This document shows, piece by piece, positions 58,940 through 64,000 of a stretch of 64,000 nt of DNA (its first letter is position 1; each line of letters opens with the position of its first letter). The translations under genes and the position numbers were made by a program. The stretch is taken from NCBI GenBank assembly GCA_949317995.1, contig OX439039.1:74720002-74784001 (forward strand). Direction: 5' to 3'. Under the pieces are notes generated by a model that worked only from the letters and a program-made list of their open reading frames with translations, did not search any database and was not told the origin of the DNA. Source of the stretch: Acholoe squamosa (taxonomy: Eukaryota; Annelida; Polychaeta; Phyllodocida; Polynoidae).

Positions 58940-59735
58940 ATTGCTGAAACTAATGGATACCTTTGGTTGATTCATAACACAAGCTAAGGCGGAAGCCAGG
59001 GATTGAAATGACGAAGCGATAAAGGGGAGGGCGGAATCCCCATGCAACTGGGGAAGCCACGGCAGAAGCCATGTCGGAAGCCATAATGCACGCCATGAGA
59101 AAAAACTGTGAGTGTAGGGGAAAAGCTGCTATTGAAGATTTCGAAAAAGAGGGCAGAAGTCAGCAGCAAGAAGCCGTGGTGAAGGAACCACAGTGGCTTT
59201 AAGCCCTGGCTCTAAACTGAATAATACATGGAATAGATTTCACTTGACTGACATGCCTCTGTGAGAAGATGTCGACTTTTCATATTTTCCAAGTAAGAAG
59301 GTCTCCAAAACAATTTTCCCAGATGACCCTACATAGTAAAAGGTAACAGATATGAGCACTTACAGGAGTCAGTGAAGAGCTGCTCACAACTCGGCCTTAA
59401 CATAAAGGAGCTGCTCGACACACACGTGTGCCACAACATATGGAGTATAATAGAACCACAAGAGGGTCAGAGAACCCGCCCAGAACCCCTCAAACACTCT
59501 TCTTGCACCCGTTCCCCATGCTTAGGGTGGCGTATCCAATAGGCTTGTCATGATCTACTCGAATATAACGCTGGAGACAGATGCATGGGTGGTACATAAA
59601 TCTTAACCTGGTGTGAAAGTTCCATCTTGAAATTGAGGACAAATTGATGAGAGTATTCAGAATATATCATATCTCTCATGGATGGAGCAATTGAGACAAA
59701 AAGTGGGGTAGAGAGGAAGAGAGAGACCAAAGAAT
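58940..59735. other. Unannotated stretch
   Basis: 58210-58310 and 58980-59180 share scattered GGAAGCCA-type repeats, but no clean array or exon is seen. Confidence 0.5.
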
Positions 59736-59737
59736 TA

Positions 59738-59738
59738 C

Positions 59739-59805
<67 letters not shown>

Positions 59806-59806
59806 T
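59738..59806. repeat. (GA)n microsatellite
   Basis: About 34 GA dinucleotides with a few AA interruptions. Confidence 0.98.
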
Positions 59807-60285
59807 AGCAAAGTTATAGGCACCTTAATTGGGGTGTACATTATAATGAGAAGAGATGGTCAGCGATAGATAGAAATGTCGTATTATATGTGTGATTGAG
59901 TGATCGAGTGACATAGCGGAAAGGTCTACTGATACAGGTCTACTGATAAAGGTCGACTGATACAGTGAGAAAGACAGGAAGTTACCGAATCAGTATAGCC
60001 CATCCCCCACTATTTCTGATGGGAACAACCAGTGAGAAGCAGTAGCAGCAAAAGATGAAGGTGAAAGCTTATGCTGATGATTATGGGCTTAGACAGCTGT
60101 TATAAACCTGAGGTGGGAAGTAATTAGTTGTCGGCAACTACGCGTGCCACCACCCACAACCAGAACCATCCTGCACCCCGTGTACACCTCCTCCACCACC
60201 ACCTACAGGAGGAGGCAGCTGTCCATGTCTGTTACCTTGACACCTCTCCCCCTGCACCTACCACACTATAACACACCCAACACCA

Positions 60286-60677
60286 CAATACTACACCAGA
60301 TACCCAACACACAGGGGCTTCCCTACACTGAAAAAAAAAGAGAAATGCTGTCAACTTTATGAATTTTTTCTCGCCCAAAATTTCACAGTTATTATCACAA
60401 CAATTCTTCTTAACACATAACAGTGCTGTGTCATCAGGAGGATGGTTCATGAAAAAAACGACAATGAATGGTAATTTTCCTCAGGATCAAAAGGTCATCT
60501 CTAGAGTTCTAATCAAGTCCATGGCAGATATTACCATATCATTGCAAATGTAAAGAGGCATATGGGTAATTGTGGAATGCATTCTGTCTCATTTTACATT
60601 CATCTTCCCTTCAGGATTTTGAAATGATTATTTCCTAATGCATCCAACCCACAATACACCAGATATCCAACACACAG
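60286..60677. repeat. Direct repeat flanking a 330-bp insert
   Basis: CACCAGATACCCAACACACAGGG (60292-60314) recurs as CACCAGATATCCAACACACAGGG at about 60656-60678. The insert begins near CACTGAAAAAAAAAG, which resembles a CACTG-type MITE left end. The repeat is longer than a normal target duplication and may reflect a local duplication instead. Confidence 0.6.
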
Positions 60678-60739
60678 GGCCAAATGTCAGCTCTTCAGCA
60701 TCTTTGGTGTAAAGCTTTCACCATTATTTTCCTCCTAGC

Positions 60740-60830
60740 ATATTGCTTTGCTGCCTGAGTTTCATCATAGAAATTACACTACATCACTGTTAAGATTGCT
60801 GGTAGATTTAACTGTCATTTTTTAAAGCGT
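60740..60830. mobile_element. CACTGTAAAA-family MITE, partial
   Basis: CATCACTGTTAAGATTGCTGG and TAGATTTAACTGTCATTTTTTAAAG match the right part of the 47483 copy. Confidence 0.4.
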
Positions 60831-60942
60831 AGCCTATCTAAAATATTTGTTATCTCCTCATTTCTATCCCTTCTGGATCTCTTGTACACACTGCTTGGGA
60901 CGTACCATATTGATTCACCAATCACCCTCCATTTCTCCCCTT

Positions 60943-63641
60943 CACAGAAAAAAAAATCAAGTTAGTCAGTCTAACTTAACTTAGTCAAAACGGCCAAATA
61001 ATCTTAGTTAGTACATATGACTAATGTGTGACTAACAATGTTTAGCTTATGTTAGTCACATTGACTACCCAAATCATTTTCTCTCTCCAATCACAATCTT
61101 GAACAAGGTATCTGCTGGGAGTTTCAGGCAAGCTACACTGATAATAATAGGCCTTGAAATGTTAGTCACTATGGACTACATTTCTATAGTCAAGACTAAC
61201 GACTATACCTACTATAGTCACTGGTTACTAATGTAACTTAGTCATATAGTCACCATATATATAGTCATGCATTGATGCTTAGCATCAACTACTTAGTCAC
61301 TGTGACTAATATGTATAGTCAGCATGACCAATATCCATCCAAGATGGCTGCTGTATGCCTTCCCCATGATGCCTGAAAATAACTCTTGAAACTGAAAATA
61401 ACTCTTGAAACGCTGTAATAATAACACAATATTGTGATGCATAGATGACTTACCTATCCCTTAATTGTCAGACATGATCAGTACCGATGGATGAACAAAA
61501 TAGGGTGAAGATTAAGCCTGATTATAAATGTCCTGATGTGTCACTGTCTCCTCTCAGCATCCAGCAAACTTGTGCTCTTTATTTTTGTACACTAAAACCT
61601 GTGACATCATCAATCTGTGAGCTCTACACATAGTCAGAATGACTATTCCCACGACTAATATGTGACTAATGCATATAGTCATCTGACTATGGGGCTCAAA
61701 ATATGCTGGTATAGTCAGTTCTGACTATAGGTTTTATTATCAGTGTAATTTATCTTAGCCACTGTCACTAAGGGATCTTCGTCACTTTGGCTAAGATCCC
61801 TTAGTTACTTTGACTAAGCTATATTGGCATAGTGTTGCCTTTACACACCAGGTGGCAGTGTGGTTTGAAACAGGATTTTTCTGGTGGCTTTGTACCATCA
61901 ATTGTTAGATGGATGTCAAAATGATGGTGATTTTCAGGCACTGTATACATTTGAGGCTTTCACAATTCAATATGATATCAAGCTTAACAAAATATATCAA
62001 ATAGGTTGATGATTTGTTAAATAAACTAGGTAGACAGATAGTAACACCTTTTCTGTGGGAGTCTACATAAGTAAAATATCCACAGATGTATCTGCTTCTT
62101 TGTGGGAAACCCAGAGTACCTTGACTCAGGGGTTCTAATGAACATGACATGGGGCATTTCACATGCTTCCTAAATGATGAGACAATGATTTGTGGGATGT
62201 GGATCCTATATAGAGCTTACACTCACCATTTGAATTAAACCAAAAAGTATTAGATTGTATACTTAGTCAAAACATGCAAGGATTCTTAGTCAAAATCAGA
62301 CAAGCAAGGCAAGTTGGGCACTTTGACTAATGGTTAGGGTAAAGTGACCATGAGTTGTCCACCTGGGCCTCTTTACAACCTACTAGTTAATCTAGGATAT
62401 TTGTAATAGTGGGAAAACTTACAGGGGTCATCTAAAAATGGATATAAATATTACCCATATGTCTTACTCTTTTTATCCAGCAATGTTACAACTTTTTTAC
62501 CCATAGTCATTGAGCCCTTTGACCACCCATTATTCAATAGATGTGAATCTTCTTTCATCAGTACCATGAGTCGGCCACTGTGGTACCTTGAGTCAGCCAC
62601 ATCATAAAATGACTCAAATAATTCCTAGTAAAGAGTGTACTTTTGAAGCAATACAAGGAAAACCTTTATTCCCAGCTGACTGACCTTGGTCAGAGTGTTT
62701 CTGTAATGATTTTACAAATTACAATGCTGATTAACACCGTTCCTTGGGTGAAATAAATTATAACAAACTTATCCCCATTTATCCGCTGTCTGTCATTTCA
62801 AAGTGGCTGTCAATCTTTCAGAAGACCCCTCTACCTAATTGGTAGAATAAAGTTAATTTTGTTCCAAAATATTGGATAGTGCTAGATTCACTGTCCTAAA
62901 GATGGAAAGAAAGCAGGTGCTACAGCTCAACATATTCTAGCTGTATAAATAGCTTAGAACCCAATGAAATGGTAACTACTAGCTTCATTTTTGACCAAAA
63001 AGCAATAGTGGCCGACTCAAGGTACATGTATAGTGGCCGACTCAAGGTAACTGTATTTCTCAAAGACACCTTGGGTCAGTCTTAGCATACCATGAGTCAA
63101 CTTTGACACAGCAGATTATTGACTTTTGTACTGAACACTATAAAAGGAATAGTTTCAAGTTAAATGATGTTTGCAGAGTATGAATGCAATGCTTTATTTC
63201 AATTTTAGTTAGGTTTAACTCTGTTACTTGGTCAATATTACATTATCACTAATCTATCATTTTGTTGCTGGAAAATCATCGTAAACCTTTATCTTACTTC
63301 AAGAATAATTTACAAACTCTAGTGTCACCCAGAGCGCCTGGAATGTACTAGACTTATATTCCAAAAGATGCTAAGATAGCTTATAGCATATCTTGCCAAA
63401 TAGCACCAGTGCAAATAGCTTAAAATCCACTAATATATTCATTAACAGTTTCATTTTGGGCCCAACACCAAGCAAATGGCCGACTCAAGGTACCTGGACG
63501 ACTCAAGGTCACTCTACCCTAGTCGTATTTAACTAAGAAAAGCTTGGACACTTAGGCACATGCTTTTGACTAGGTATTGTTAGAAAGTTAGCCTTTTGGA
63601 CTAACATCGGACTAAGATTTTGAACATTATTTTTTTCTGTG
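60943..63641. mobile_element. 2.7-kb element rich in TTAGTCA motifs
   Basis: Left CACAGAAAAAAAAATC and right ATTTTTTTCTGTG are inverted. 60960-61340, 61630-61830, 62260-62335 and 63525-63610 are crowded with TTAGTCA, TAGTCA and TGACTAA in both orientations (several dozen). No ORF above about 85 codons. Without the nested element at 62337-63519 it is about 1.5 kb. The target duplication is not clear (TT outside both ends). Confidence 0.65.
62337..63519. mobile_element. 1.2-kb element nested in the TTAGTCA element
   Basis: Left GGGTAAAGTGACCATGAG, right CTCAAGGTCACTCTACCC, imperfect inverted repeats of about 30 bp, with TTA before and TAG after. The interior repeats CTTGAGTCGGCC/GGCCGACTCAAGG at least six times, at 62567-62600, 63010-63050, 63478-63500. 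No ORF. GGG ends with TTA/TA are compatible with PIF/Harbinger. Confidence 0.68.
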
Positions 63642-63644
63642 TTA

Positions 63645-64000
63645 TAATCTCTGTGTTTTCCATCCTCTGGAAGACTTGGAGGAAATGGTCAAATTCATAT
63701 GGGAAGCAACTCTTGCAACAAGTAACCATGGCAGAACACATTAAATACACATAATTGGATTCAAAAATAACGTTAGAATTACATGGGTTGACGCAAGTCT
63801 ATCCTAAAAGGCTAATCAATGAATGTGGTGAATGTGGGTTTTTTTTTCTCTTTATATAATCCCTATTGTCTGTGAGCTGGGTTATGGTGATTAAACAATC
63901 AGAAAAATAGAGATCATCTGTATAATCTGTTTAACCTAAAGCTGACTTCTTATGCCCTTTGTCCCAATACAATACATGTCACAGCTTAAGCAATATCAGG
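63645..64000. other. Unannotated stretch
   Basis: No gene or repeat recognised. Confidence 0.55.

Overview
This is eukaryotic, most likely metazoan, non-coding DNA. No open frame is longer than about 240 codons, and the longest ones are explained by tandem repeats. There are no operons or bacterial-type genes. AT-rich single-copy sequence is packed with short DNA transposons, a tRNA-derived SINE-like repeat, a LINE fragment, microsatellites and long G/C homopolymers. This mix resembles genomes of marine invertebrates (for example echinoderm, hemichordate, cephalochordate or mollusc), but nothing here fixes the species. The window reads as intergenic and/or intronic sequence. The only host-gene hints are a candidate signal-peptide first exon at 40842-40884 (+) with a consensus splice donor, and weak candidate internal exons near 18.1, 25.4, 44.95 and 57.8 kb.

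Region by region. 0.2-5.6 kb is a cluster of MITE-like elements: a degenerate hAT-like element, a PIF/Harbinger-like MITE with TTA duplications, a piggyBac-like MITE holding a large foldback, a 400-bp element with a perfect 8-bp target duplication, a TA-flanked MITE carrying a nested hAT-like MITE, then six exact-period 30-bp repeats. 9.4-11.06 kb is a TA-flanked element that contains two tandem copies of a SINE-like unit. 23.3-24.5 kb is an inverted-repeat cluster in which one copy of a family has inserted into the middle of another. 26.6-29.3 kb is a 5'-truncated LINE (minus strand, end of the reverse-transcriptase ORF still readable) split by a 1.8-kb TA-flanked element with ACGTA-rich ends. 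32.9-33.4 kb is a second element with the same terminal CCCAGT signature. 37.8-41.4 kb holds a small MITE, a proline-codon minisatellite, the candidate first exon and a piggyBac-like MITE. 45-48.9 kb holds composite piggyBac-like/CACTGT-type MITEs and a 60-bp minisatellite. 50-59 kb has two of three copies of a 500-bp interspersed repeat, more piggyBac-like MITEs and a tight cluster of four CACGTG sites. 60.9-63.6 kb is a 2.7-kb element with TTAGTCA-rich sequence, itself invaded by a 1.2-kb element.

No autonomous transposase or intact reverse transcriptase was found, so the mobile elements here appear non-autonomous or dead. The best observations are structural. Datable nestings are visible in at least five places. 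A TTAA-flanked family has more than ten copies. Four elements share one design: short terminal inverted repeats plus dense, element-specific short motif arrays.
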